A DNA stretch of 64,000 bases from Gordius sp. MW1 (Eukaryota; Nematomorpha; Gordioida; Gordea; Gordiidae), in contig OZ038527.1 of assembly GCA_964036665.1 (NCBI GenBank), positions 2,170,001 through 2,234,000 on the forward strand, written 5' to 3'. Made by a program: the position numbers and the translations under genes. The notes under the pieces are model-generated. The model worked only from the letters and a program-made list of their open reading frames with translations. It was not told the origin of the DNA and searched no databases. Numbering within the stretch: the first letter of the stretch is position 1; each line of letters starts with the position of its first letter. Below, in pieces: positions 34,435-47,100 of the stretch.

Positions 34435-34545
34435 AACGTTATGGAAACTTATACGGATTTCAAATGGCTGTGGACTTATGCTTCTGTAAAAGACTTTTAA
34501 TTTGCTTTCGCATATTGTCTAGCTAAAGGCTGGTTGAAGTAAATT
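34435..34545. repeat. Dispersed repeat D, copy 1
   Basis: Shares GACTTATGCTTCTGTAAAAG, TTTGCTTTCGCATA and GTCTAGCTAA with 35961-36060 in direct orientation. Family unknown. Confidence 0.7.
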
Positions 34546-35063
34546 TTTTAATTCGCCCGAGCCTAAATTCCATTTTCGCTTTTGGGTCCGACTGATTACC
34601 TTTATTAATTGCTATTCAATATGGGCTCGTTTTTTGGTTGTGGGCCCTGTCTTGTCCAAATTACTATTTTAACACTCTGTACATTAGGTGGGGTCATGGT
34701 CACCCCAAGCAGTTTAAAAATGGTTTACAAACCAAGGTAGTTACATTTATGGTTTCATTATTTCAGTAGCCCAATAAAATTTAATTTAGAATATCTGCAT
34801 AATTTAGCTTGTTTTCATCAAATAGATTTTAAGATATAGAGGGTTTTAGATGCCCGTGGTCTTCTAGGACCCCACCCTTTAAAATGTGAAACAAAATATT
34901 TTTTTGATTATATAAAACATTATTCTAGACTAATTTGTAAAGATTTTTTTATAGATATTTCCTTTAATTTGAGATATTTAAATTTTAATCTTAGATTTTA
35001 ACATGTTTATTTTTCCCTCGTGGTATTTCAAAGTGCTCATGCGTAAATTTTTTTATACATTAT
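34546..35063. other. Intergenic stretch with repeat debris
   Basis: Contains TGGGGTCATGGTCACCCC near 34692 and GGACCCCACC near 34869, suggesting a degraded inverted-repeat element; no gene seen. Confidence 0.35.
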
Positions 35064-35291
35064 AGTTCTTCTTTATCATTTATTTGGTCCGGGGTTTGCT
35101 TTGATAAGTTTCTACCATTTTGACCGGGTAAGTGCCATGTCTTAACTAATCTCTTTTGTTTTCATAACTTTATCGACTGGCCCTATCCACGTGACACGGG
35201 GTCGTCCTCTTCCTCTCTTCCCCGGTACCTCCATGTCCAGTTTTCGATTTACGTCATTTGTGTCCCTTCTTTGCATATGCCCATACCACAA
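35064..35291 (-). mobile_element. RTE-type LINE fragment (3' end only)
   Basis: Minus strand encodes GKRGRGRPRVTW preceded by NRKLDMEV, the same family as 13210-14590, ending in a GAAGAAC tail at about 35064. Severely 5'-truncated. Confidence 0.8.
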
Positions 35292-38073
35292 AAAATTAAT
35301 GAACATATATTGATACTAATGTGTTTTTATAAATGACATATTATAATTTTTTTAATCTACAACCAATTAAATAATGTCATTTTTACACAAAAATTACGAT
35401 TTCAAATTTTATTTTTTGTGTTAAATTGATTTAAAATGTTTATTTTTAGATATTACGTGTAGATTTTTTCATATTCTTATATCTAACCTTCTACTGTGTA
35501 TTTCTATTATATAAATTTGAAATGAAGTAGAAAAATTACTTTAAAAATGGGTTTAGAAACAATAGATACTTTTCTGTGTCAAAATATAAAGGGTCAAAAC
35601 TTCCTCAAATTTGGACAACTTTTTTGTTTTTGTTTTTAGGTTTCTTTCTGTTTCTACATTTATAGTTCCAAACTTATTTTAAATGGTCTTATTTTTTAAC
35701 CATGAAAAAAAAAATTATTTTTGTTATGCAAATTAGTCACATAGGGGAGAATTATGGGGTTCATACAAATTGTGGATATAAATTTATAACTACTTGATCA
35801 AATAACCAAAATAGTATATTAATTTACTGATAAAAGTTAAAGTATTATGCTTTCAAAATTTGAAAAGTTTACATTATAAAACAACCAAGTTATATCTTTA
35901 AAGTTTGGGGTCCCCTTTACGCGTGTTAGCAATTTGATCTGACCAACAGAGGGTTAATAATGCTATGGAAAGTTTTACGGTTTTTAATGGCTGCGGACTT
36001 ATGCTTCTGTAAAAGACTTATTTTGCTTTCGCATAGACTAGCTAATGACGGCTGTTTGGCTTTTATTTTTCGACCTCCTCGAGTCCAAATTAAAATAATA
36101 TATTCTTCATTACAACATAATTGAATTTTTAATTTTTATTGCCATAATTTGACGGCCAAGTTTTGTTTAAATGAGATAAATCTAACTAATGGGGAGATTA
36201 AAGCTATTATTTTATTGAAAAACGTTAAAAAATCTATAACATATTTGAAAAAAATCGTTTAATTTTGGGGAAAGAGCTTGATTTAAGTACTATCATTATA
36301 AACAAAATGAATTTCACATTGATTTATTGTAGAGTTATCTCAATCTCCTCGCATTCAGTTTATTTTTCAGTGATTATTTAGGATTAGAACATAACAAAGG
36401 ATATAAATATTTCTATAAATGCATATATAAGATTTTTTACACAGAATACATATATGGTCGACGAGTGAAGATAACGAATATGAGCTATGCATTAGATAAA
36501 AAGAAAGGACCAGGGATTTTCATTACAGTATATATTATGCACGTTGTACATTATGTTAAAAAATAGTAATAGTGTGGTGAGCAATAAAAAGTATTATAGA
36601 GTTGTGACTTGTGGCAAAAACAATTTGCTAAAACACAAATAAAAGATATATTGCTTAGCGATATAAATAATAATAAAAAATACATTAAAACAACATTGCG
36701 ATAAAATTAGGAATTGCTTACAAGTTGCGTCCCAAAATAAAGGCAAGTTGCCAAATTCATTTTGATTGTCAACGAGCTGAGGAATTAAAAGACGTTTGCT
36801 AGGCAATAGGATCTTTAGAATTTTCATTATAACCTGTCAATTTAACGTTTTCTCCATCTTTAATCTCAATTTCGGTTTCATGCAACGGTGAAACTAATTT
36901 CAAACATAGCAATTCAATTAAAAATTGTGTAAAAGTAGATATAAAATATAAAATCTTATACCCTATTCCGAAATTAAATAAACATCTAAAGGCTATTTGA
37001 CAATTATATGAAACAATATGTATTTCGATCTATACGATGTCGCAAAAAGAGAAAATATCAAAGAATTTGTCTATTTATCTAAATGATAAAAATTAATGTA
37101 TGCATTAAAAAGGTTTAATTATCAGTTGCCTTAAAAGATTCCTATTTAGCGTGCAAAACTAGTTAACAAATAAGAGCCAAACGATTTTTATAAAGTGGCC
37201 ACGTGATTCAATATTAAATATAATGCAGCACACTTTTTAATAAAAGCAGCGCATGTGTTCACATTACAACAAAGTGGCTTTGCCTTTACTTTTTCTATAA
37301 ATATAAACCAAAAAATAAATTTCTTAAATTAAAAATTCTATAGAACTAGAACATGAAAAAGGCAATGTCGACTACAAATATAGGTCTTGACCTTCAATAT
37401 CTACACGTGATGATTTAATTAAAGAATTAAAACAACATGAAAAAGGCAATTCTGCTGAGGCTTATCTAATATTTACACATAAAATTGCTTAATTGACTAA
37501 CATAATTTTGGGGGTTAGGTTGGCGGTTATGCACATTGAGGTTATGCTAGTATTTATTAAGGTTAGGAGCTGCTACCTTATACAGAATCGGTTGAAGGCA
37601 AGGGGGGATAAAGTAATTAAAATGTCCTACTATTTATTATATGATACAAAACGCAATATAAAAAAAGCTTTATGGATATTTAGTATCAAAATAAAAAGCT
37701 TCAGTTTTTCGGATTTGAATTAAAAATGCCAAATAAATGACTAAGTACTTAAAGTTAGTAGCTCCATAGTTAAATAAACAAATTTCGCAATCAACCTTTA
37801 TAAAAAACAAGCCGCTAGACGAGTTGCCAAAAGAAATTAATGTATAAAGGTAATCAGGCGGGGCCCTTAAATAAAAATGGAATTTGGGCTCGGGCGAGGT
37901 CGGAAAAATCGAAAGCCAACCAGCGGTCAGCAGCTAGTCTTTATGCGGAATCAAAAAAAATCATATACATAATCATAAATTTCCATTATATAAAACACGA
38001 GTTGGACAGGACGGGACTACCAGAGGTGAGCCCACAGCAATTAATACTACGTATACGTAAACATTTATAGTAA
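35292..38073. other. Intergenic stretch with repeat debris, no gene seen
   Basis: Includes a second copy of repeat D (35961-36060). A 77-codon minus frame (36594-36827) and a 76-codon plus frame (37493-37723) show no family. The phrase ACATGAAAAAGGCAAT occurs twice (about 37350 and 37436). The stretch separates the SRRM2 homologue from the 3' end of the SLC37 gene. Confidence 0.4.
35961..36060. repeat. Dispersed repeat D, copy 2
   Basis: Direct copy of 34435-34545, sharing GACTTATGCTTCTGTAAAAG and CTTTCGCATA. Confidence 0.7.
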
Positions 38074-38153
38074 CATGGGCGTAGCCGGGAAGGGGGGGGG
38101 GCAAGAAGGGGCGGCTGCCCCTCCCCCTAATTCCAATGCGGGCTACGCCCATG
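38074..38153. mobile_element. GTAGCC MITE copy 5 (short)
   Basis: 80-bp internally deleted copy, CATGGGCGTAGCCGGG to GGGCTACGCCCATG; nearly a perfect hairpin. It lies just downstream of the SLC37 stop, probably in the 3' UTR. Confidence 0.75.
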
Positions 38154-38171
38154 CATAGAAGTAGTAGTAGG

Positions 38172-41100
38172 CTAACCTATCAGGGGGGCGCACTCCGAAT
38201 CGCTCGGTACGATGGTCATTTCGGTACCGACGCCCCCATGCGTCACGTGACCGTTGGGGGCGGAATCGTCGTGGGGTAGGAGAGCCCGTCGGATGGACGA
38301 GGCGTCGCTCGGGTGATTCAATATGGCGGTGGCACGACCGGAAGTGGGCACGACGCCATTTTGGGTGACGACGACGCTGTCTAAAGCTTTGATCTTGGGT
38401 AGGGGGGGGGGGGGGGGGGTAAAACGGGAAGAAATTAGTGATATCATTGATACCACTTTAACACCCTCCGATTGTTCTAATTAGTGTTGTAAAAACGGTT
38501 GGGTAAAGCCTAAAGGTTTTTTGGTCAAACCTGTGGTCTGTTAATGTTTAGTCGACTAAAACGGAAGGTCGACCAAACAAAATGCACCCGTTTTTCCGAC
38601 ACTAATTCTAATAATCGCAAAGTACAACTATTTTGTCCCTTGCTGAATTTGAAAACTATTTTTTTGTTCCAATTGTTTTGTAAAGATTATTATCTCAGGG
38701 AGTAAAAAATTATCTAAATCCCTGGAGCCAGGAAACAATTTTATGATCGGTTTAATCCTTCACGCATCTGACCTTTCGCAGGATTTTTTTGCGATTTAGT
38801 AAGTGTTCCCAAGCTTATAATTGAGAAGGGGGGGGGGAGTCAATAAGTTTGTGCGGCTTAAAGATAAACAAAAAAATTACCAAAACTAAACTTTGCTACA
38901 AAACTAATTTTTTTAACATGTTTTTTATTGTTAAAAAAATATTTCATTTCAACCCTAAAATTAGAGTTTCCTAAAGTTTGCAAAAATATTTACCTCCTCG
39001 GGGGTGGAGGGTTCGTCGGCGGCGGCCAAACGATCTCGACAATAGGTGTTGAGGGTGAGGCGATGTTGCGCCCACCCAGCGAGCAAGACGAGGGCGGGAA
39101 CGATTGACAGGACACCGAGGATCCAAAATAACCCGACGAAATTAACGGTATCCGCCCCTTCGACGACAGGAGTATCAGCTGTTGGGAGGTCTTGACCCCC
39201 AGGGGGAGAAGTGGGCGGGGCTCGGGGCGGTGACGACATATGCAAAACTAAGCCAACGAGCGGACCCTCGAGGAAAGTCCCGAGGGTGCCGATTCCATTG
39301 ACGAGACCCACGACGCCAGAACAGGCGTCAACTTTGAAGCAAGCCGTCACGAGGAGGGGGATAGAGGAGGAGATGAGACTGTCGATGCCGCCGATAAAAA
39401 TTCCTAGAGGAGGAGTAAATTTCATTTTTTAAATAATAAATACGAAGCAAACGATAATAAATTATTCGAAGTTTCCTTCGCGTATCTTTTGATTTCTAAT
39501 CGTCTCAATAATATTCAACGAGCTATTGATTCAAAAGATGGCGAAATAAACAGAAGGCAAGTATGAATCTTATCAAGAATGTTATTTATATTGTAATTAA
39601 TTAGCCGGTATTTTCCCAAGCCGTAAAGGTCTATACAAGGTATTTTAATCTTAACATTTATAACAAATTTAATTTAAAAAAATTGTATTTTCAACTTTTA
39701 TGTGGCACTTAAATCACTGTTACAAGTCCATGATGAGAGGCGATTGAATAGCATTTTATTTACGGCTCTATAATTATTTTTTAAAGACCAAACGCTCCTC
39801 ACCGACAAATAACAGGGCCGCCGTGTTGATTAGCCAATGCAGGTGAGGGCTTGTGGTAAATATGAACCAAAACATGGCTCCAATTTGGGCAAACACCATA
39901 ACGATAACTCCTTTAAATTGCGTCCTCGAAAAGCATCTAGGGGTAAAAATTAGATTCATGATAAGTATAAGGCTAATTTAAATTATGCTTTCTGTGGTAC
40001 CCACGTGTGCCACGCATCTTTAATAAATGGTTTATACAACACGCAATGATTTTGCACGCGCTTCCCCATCCCATTCCCCTTATATACTATTAATTGTGTT
40101 TATAACTTTTCGATATGTGTATGATATAATTAGGAAAAAAGGGGAATTAAAAAGCATATATTCAACCGCTTAAATAAAATAATTCTCAATCCATAGAACC
40201 CTCCATCATTCTCTCGGTGTTTGAAGCATTAATCCTTTGTCATATTTATCAACCTTAATACCTGACATTATATTCACTCGCATACATAACACCTCCATGA
40301 TTTTTGTCCTCAAAAAATATATTTTATTCAATAATAATCAGCATTCTTTTGGAATTATTATTATTTTAAAAAAGGCATACATTAAAATCAAAAAATTGGC
40401 GTTATGTCTTTACAGCAAGGCATAGAAATTAAGAGTATATTTACTTGTCGATGATAAGTCCAAGGACAATGGACCCAACTACGCCACCAATCTCAAAAAC
40501 TGCGGTGATATTACCGGCTTTTGTGGGGGAAAAATTGTTCTACCAACATAAACATACAACTTAATATCTATTTTTACCATGAAAAATGTTACAAATAATG
40601 CTAGCATAGGTGTAGCCAGCTTTGGAATTAGAGGTTGGGGGGCAATAATGATTTAAGGAAGGGCAAAACGAAATTTTTTGGAAATTTAGTCATTATTTTA
40701 ATAACTTTCATCCAATTTTTAATTTAGAGGGGGCAGCCGCCCCTCCCTGCCCCCCCCCCGGCTACGCTCATGAATGCAAGGATTCAAGCTTTAATCTTCA
40801 TCAGCACTATAATAGCATTATTATTAATAATTATACTTTAAATAATTGCATAATTGGTGTTTAAGCAAAATTATGAAAAATGCGTTATTAACAAAAAATA
40901 ACGCAAATATTAGGATATAAAATAAATAAATAAATAACGATACTAACCTTGTGTTCCAGCATGTAGGGCAACCACATGTACAGTATGTAGCGGATCATTT
41001 TGAGGGAAAAATTAGAGACCGCCAAGTGGAACACCAGTCTATAAAAAACGGTATTTAATGGTACGATTAAAATATTTAAAACGCAAAATAAACTATTTAA

Positions 41101-44100
41101 ACATCACAAAAAACAAAATAAATGTTAAAATATCATACGGTATTTTCCACAATAGTTCGATCGAGCCTTTAACGTGTGATAGGAAAGCTAATTTTGACGG
41201 TTTTTTCGCGTTGGCTCCTTTACATTTTTCATCGCCTGCAAATGATTAAAATTTAGGTATTATTTGATTTCAGAATTGCCAAAAATGAACATAAAAACAA
41301 AAAGTTTTGCCTATATAGCATTTTTTATAAATTAATTTATTCCGTCGCTTTGCTAGCAAGACTATATAATTAAACAGCCAAAGTAGAAATAGATAATTTC
41401 TCTTTAAACATAACTTTCAATATATTTTTTGTTATGGGGTCGGGATAAACCACATCTAACCATTAACAAGATAATTTCTAAAATAAACCAAATTCCTTGA
41501 AAAAACAACCTATGAACATTCTATCAAGCTTCAAAAAGCTATCATCGGAGTGTTAAAAACAATTTGTTAAAAACAAAAAAACAATTTTATAATTAAACAA
41601 AATCTTTGAACATAAATATAAGTCTCGATAGTAAAAACCTGTGGCGGCTCCATTTTCAATTTCTTTTTCAACCGCATCTGCTTTGGCATGGCGATGCACG
41701 TTAATGATTTTCTTGAAGGCACATTTGTAAAAAAAGAAAAGTGCCACGCCCGTCAAACTCTACAATAGTAATGAATTTTGTAAATTCGCATAAAAGGTAA
41801 TCAAAAATTTAGGTTTCTGAAATGATAAAATAAGGCCTAATATTAGGTAATAACCAGGCTTAGAAAACGTTAAATGCGATAAAAGCTGCTAATTTTGTTT
41901 TAGACCTGAGATTATTGAAAATATTTAACACTGGTCAACAAAAATGGACTTTTAAAATCAACCGGCAAACTGTTTGAAGATTCTGGTGGAATTTTATATG
42001 GGGAACACAAATATACTTTTAGTTTTATCCCTATACGTAAAGTTTTTGAAATATTTGCTGCAAAAGTTGCTGAAAAGAGCGATTTTAGCGTTTTTCAAAC
42101 GTCAACAACTCGCAAATCAATCGGTAAAATTTTAGTTTAATAGCTTTAATTTATTAATAGGGTGAAAGTGTTAGTTGTTTTTCATAGGCCTAAGCAATAG
42201 GATCAAAATGTTGGTTTATAATATCATATAGTCGTGTTGTAAAAACGGCTGGTTTTGTTTGGTCGACCTTTGATTTTAGTCGACTACACATAAACAGACC
42301 TAACCAAACAAAACCCATTCGTTTTTACAACACTATCATTTAGTTAACGGAAGGGTGTATCTAATTTAGAGTCTATCAATTTAATTAATTTTATACCCCA
42401 ACTCGCCTCGTTTATTACACCTTTTTGAAATGACCATAGATATAAAAACGAGAAATAATAGGTTAAACACAGAGTAGCATCACTTAAATAAATGTGGAAA
42501 AATTCATTTTTTGAACGCTTGCAGAGGGGCTCTTTCTATAAAACAAACTCGTAGAGGCCCCAGCGACTTTGTTTAACCTAAGAGTTTAACAGTGATTAAT
42601 TGCTATTAATTACATTTGCCTAGCCTCAGGGAAAGGCAAGGAGGGGCGGCTGCCCCCTTCTAAATCCAGAAAATCTTTCAAAATTTCATATAACTATCAA
42701 ATAACTATCATATTGCCCCTCCCTAAATCATAATTGCCCCCCTCTAATTTCAATCCTACTACGCCTGTGATTTAATGTAGCGAGATAAACAAAAGCTAAA
42801 TAAAGGGAAGAATCTCATCAATCTTATTCTGCGCTGTTAATGCTCTTTAACATTAAGGCGCAACAATTTTAAAAGACGTACAACCGATGTAATTAATTAT
42901 TAAATAAATTTAAAAAGGAAATTGATTAGTGACAAAAAAACTGGCTTTTAACCGTGTTTTTTTAAACAAAGCTTAGCAAACACCGTATGAAGCTGCATAT
43001 TGGCTCTCATCTGACTTTCGGTTTTTGCCAAACTTTAAGCCACATACAATTTAAAAAAAAAATTGTATAACCCGCTAAAAAGCCAACTTAAAATATTTTT
43101 GGGGGCGAGTATGGGGGCTAAGTCTATGTGAGGCAAAGAGCAAATATTTACCATTAGTATAGACTGCCATATTTGAGCTTTTATTTAGTTGGCCTTTTTA
43201 TGCTTTTTTCCAACAAAATTTGGGTCAAAATCAAGTTTCTAAGCGCCGTCCTCTTAGTATGACTTGGTGTATAGTAATGTTGGAAAAACGGCTGGGTTTA
43301 TTTTGGTCGACCTTTGGTTCAACTAAGGAATCGGGGTCAAAATAGCAGAAAAAAACAGCAGAATTGGTCAGAACAAGATTTTAGATAATCAATATATTAG
43401 AATTAAATCTCAAATGGGGAGGGAATTTGATGTGCATCTAATCCTAACACTGACCCTAACCTAAAACGCTGACCTAAAACACTAACCCAAACCTTAACCC
43501 TCCTGACCAATCTTGATCTGACCAGTTCTGACCAATTCTGCTGTTTTTTTTCTGCTATTTTGACCCGGTCCCCAACTAAGTCTAGGGCTAACGGTCGACT
43601 CTAGTCTAAGCTTAGAGGTCGACTAAACAGAAACAGACCAAAAAACGTTTGGTCTGCTTCTGTGTAGTCGACGAACACCGAAGGTCGACCAAACAAAACC
43701 AAACGTTTTTACAACATATGCGAGAGGTAAGGGGATCGTTGCCCCTATCCTCCACCACCCAGAATATCTCGGAAGGCTCTCGCAACCAACAACTGGCTAT
43801 ATTTTACTCCCAAATACGTCCGAGCGATCCCTAGAGTCCACCGCGATTTAGTCCGTCAAATAATTAATTCACAAATAGTTCGCAAAAAACCCAAGAACCA
43901 TCCCGAGTTGTAAAAATGGCTGGGTTTAGTTTGGTCGACCTTTGAGTTTAGTCGACTATATATAACATACCAAACTTTTTTTGGACTGTTTTTCTTAGTC
44001 GACCTCTAAGCTTAGACGAAATTTGGAAAACAGACCATAGCCGACAGTTAGTTTTATTTCAGATATAATATTTAAAATCCCATTTCACAACTCAAAACGT

Positions 44101-47100
44101 CAAGGCGCTAACCAAAAGAAGGGGGCAAAAAGGGGCAACTGTCCCTCCACCCCTACCTTAGATAATTTTTGGCAAGACTAAATATAATTATAAATATTTA
44201 TTTTAAAATCCTCATTACCCTTAATTTAAATTTGTGGTCGAAACATTGTTATTTTTTTTTTTTTTGAATTGACATGCTTTATTAAAAAAAAGTATTGAAT
44301 ATAAAGTGGATTTAATACAAAGATACAAGAACGAAAATATTTATAAAAAGAATGATTAAAACACATTATCCGTTTCTTCATCTTTAAGAATGGGCATTGA
44401 ATCCATCAAAGAATAAAAATTGGATTTAGCAATCGCAATGGCAATTGATTGTCTTAGTAAGAAACTATTCGATATTTTAGAAGGGGGCGAGCGTTTATTG
44501 AGTTCTTTAAAAAAATTTAATGCGCTCTTTCCGAACGTCCCTGAGCACGACGAGACGATAGGAATAAAAACGGAGGATTCCGATAAAGCTGAGTATTTTA
44601 AGGATTTGCGATGCTCTGCCGATCCTAGGGGGTCGCGAGTATCGTTGGAGGGGGCAAACAGGTCAATACAGGTGTAGTCCCATTTTAAGAAAAGGCCTTT
44701 GTCCCATGGGATAAGTGATGAACCGTCAGGACGCATCCGCCCTTCGAGAGAGGGATCTGACGGTTCAAGGATGGAAGGAACTTTTGCCCGTTTGAGGGCA
44801 GCTTGAAGCAGTGTATTTATTTTTTGGTGCCTACTATACCGGCTTTTGTTAAATTTACAATGCAGAGGGTGACGCGCTTCCTCATCTACAAGTGAATTAC
44901 AAAGCCGGCAGGGGTATGGGGACGTGTATTTACAGCCCAAGCGGAGGGCTATGTTGAAGGACAGGGTAGGATTCTCTAAAAACATTCCCGAAAACTTACT
45001 AGGGTAAGCTTCAAGCCATTCATGACCAGATTGGTCGAAAGCCAATGACCTAAGATTGCAATGCTGTTTGGCGTCGCATGTCGAGAGAAGGTAAGCAACG
45101 GACCGCGACACCAAACTTGCATCCAAATCTTTTTGGGCATATGATTGTGGAATGTCAACTCCTAAATTGACATTCTCATTCCATAGAGATAAGGCTTGAT
45201 TGATAGAGGGGTTGAGTGAGAAAGGGACAAGGTCGTTAATAGATTGTTTAAAAGAAAGGGAGGAGGAAATAAAGGCGGCTAAGGAAATCGCGGTTGGGGA
45301 ACGAATACCTAGACCGCCAGATTTTGTGGGAAGAGTGGCTTGAAGCCAAGTATTCGTGTTAAAAGAAATATTTAAAATTAATTCAAGCGTGGATTTAAAA
45401 AAGTGTTCATAATTGTGTAAGACATCTTTAAATAAAAAAGCTTGTGTGGAGCGGAAGCAGAATAAAATTTTGCTAATGTTGTAATAATTTTTTATAATGT
45501 AAAAGGAATGATGAGAGGGCATAGATTTAAAAAATGTCTAATTTGGTTTTTAGAGAAGAAAGGTTTTTGTCTAAAAAATTTTTGAGGCACTCAGGGCCCC
45601 CGATAGGTGCGCCTAAAACATACATATTGTCTTTATTAATTTTGGCAAAGTCAAAAAACTTTGGGTGAATATTATCCAAGTCAGAATATATTTTACTTTT
45701 AGAGGCATTTAAACATAAGTTTAATGTGGGGAAAAAAGCATGTATTACATCTAGTGCTTGGACTAGGTTGTCAGGGGTGCCAACAAGAGTGGCGTCATCT
45801 AAATACCAGACATTGAGGGTGAGTTTACAATGTTTGTTAATTTCGTTAATTAGGTAATTTATAGCCAAGCAGAATAAAGGGGGGCCTAGGGGGTCACCTT
45901 GTTGGATCCCTTCTGCGGATTCAAGGAAGAATTCTCCAAATTTCAAAATCGAAGGACATCCGTAACTTGAAATGATGTAGTTGGTGTATTGGGGAAATAT
46001 CTTGATAAAATCGTTAATGAAGGCTGTGCGGCGAATGCTATTGAAAGCGTTTTTAAAATCCAGTTTTATAAAGGAGTCACCCAGAGGGAGGTGTTCCAGG
46101 GCTAAGCGTGCGGCATGAGTAGCTATCTCGCACCCTCCTTTGACCCCAAAGCCTAGTTGATGCGGAACTAAAGTAGGGGACAATATGGGTTTGATCGCCG
46201 AACAAATTAATTTAGAAATAATTCTTCGAAAGACACCGCCGATAGCGATAGGCCTGGCTGAATTGTCGGCCTTTCTTATAGCTAAAAGCTTAGCTCCAAA
46301 GACTATGGGTGTTATTTCTTTAGGTATACTCCCATTGACTAAAAGGTTACAAAATTTGGTGAGTAAGTCTAGTAAGATGGAGGAGTTATTATTATCAATT
46401 GTTATAAGATCTTTTAAAAAAATTGGTTTTATGCCGTCGAGACCACCTGCAGAATCCATAGGAAAGGATAAGATGGCATCTCGAATGTCTGATGACTTAA
46501 AAGCAATATCTGAAGGTTGCGAGGGCGATAGGTAAGTTGACGATAGACTCTGGGGATGCTTGAGAACCATTTCTTCATATGATTTTTGTGAAGGACTCAA
46601 AAATGAATTGTCTTCTTCAAGGTATCTCATTGCACTCTTGATGTTGAATGAGTGAATTTTCCTAGAGATTATATTCGCTTTTTGTCTGGGGGTTAATATT
46701 TGGAATTCCTTTCTATCAATGTTATATGCAAGAGGGCTGTTTTGACTGTCAAAATTTAAAACTGATTGTTTAATATTATGAGTGATATTTGCTTCCTTGT
46801 CTTGAGGAATGGATAAAATGTAAAAAGAGAATTTAAATAATTTCTCCCAATAGGATAGGTTCTGAGGGAGAGAAATAATATTGTTAAGTAAGTTTATTAA
46901 AAATTGTTGCATGCATGTTCGGGCCCCCCTTGGAATTCTGGATATAGTTGGTGGGAATGCCTGAGATAAAAAGGCTCTGCTCCATGTCATGTCATTTTTT
47001 TCATTTGTGGTATAGTAGGATTGATGAGGTATTAGATTAGGAATATCTGCACCAGAAGGGCTGAAATTAATATTGTCATCCAATATTAAGGTAGATGGTG

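Larger units (their letters stand above)
42562..44253. repeat. 1.7-kb direct repeat R (left copy)
   Basis: From AGCGACTTTGTTTAACCTAA to GGTCGAAACATTGTTATT, repeated at 48105-49792 in the same orientation with roughly 3% mismatch over the first 280 bases by eye. It contains a degenerate GTAGCC MITE, a family A MITE split by a family C MITE, and a second family A piece; all are present in both copies. It ends exactly where the LINE poly-A tail starts. Confidence 0.92.

Noticed and set aside
36594-36827. 77-codon minus-strand frame
   Set aside because: No splice context, no family resemblance, hydrophobic AT-driven composition.
37340-37495. Possible GTPBP1-like fragment (EHEKGNVDYK)
   Set aside because: Only a short resemblance; the frame stops soon after and the phrase ACATGAAAAAGGCAAT is duplicated nearby, so it is more likely chance or repeat debris.
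43440-43505. True interstitial telomere
   Set aside because: The array is degenerate and lies inside an inverted-repeat MITE with target duplications, and is copied in R'.
43649-43834. Open frame repeated at 49204-49389 as a small gene
   Set aside because: It reads across a family A MITE terminus and is present only because the 1.7-kb repeat is duplicated; no protein features.
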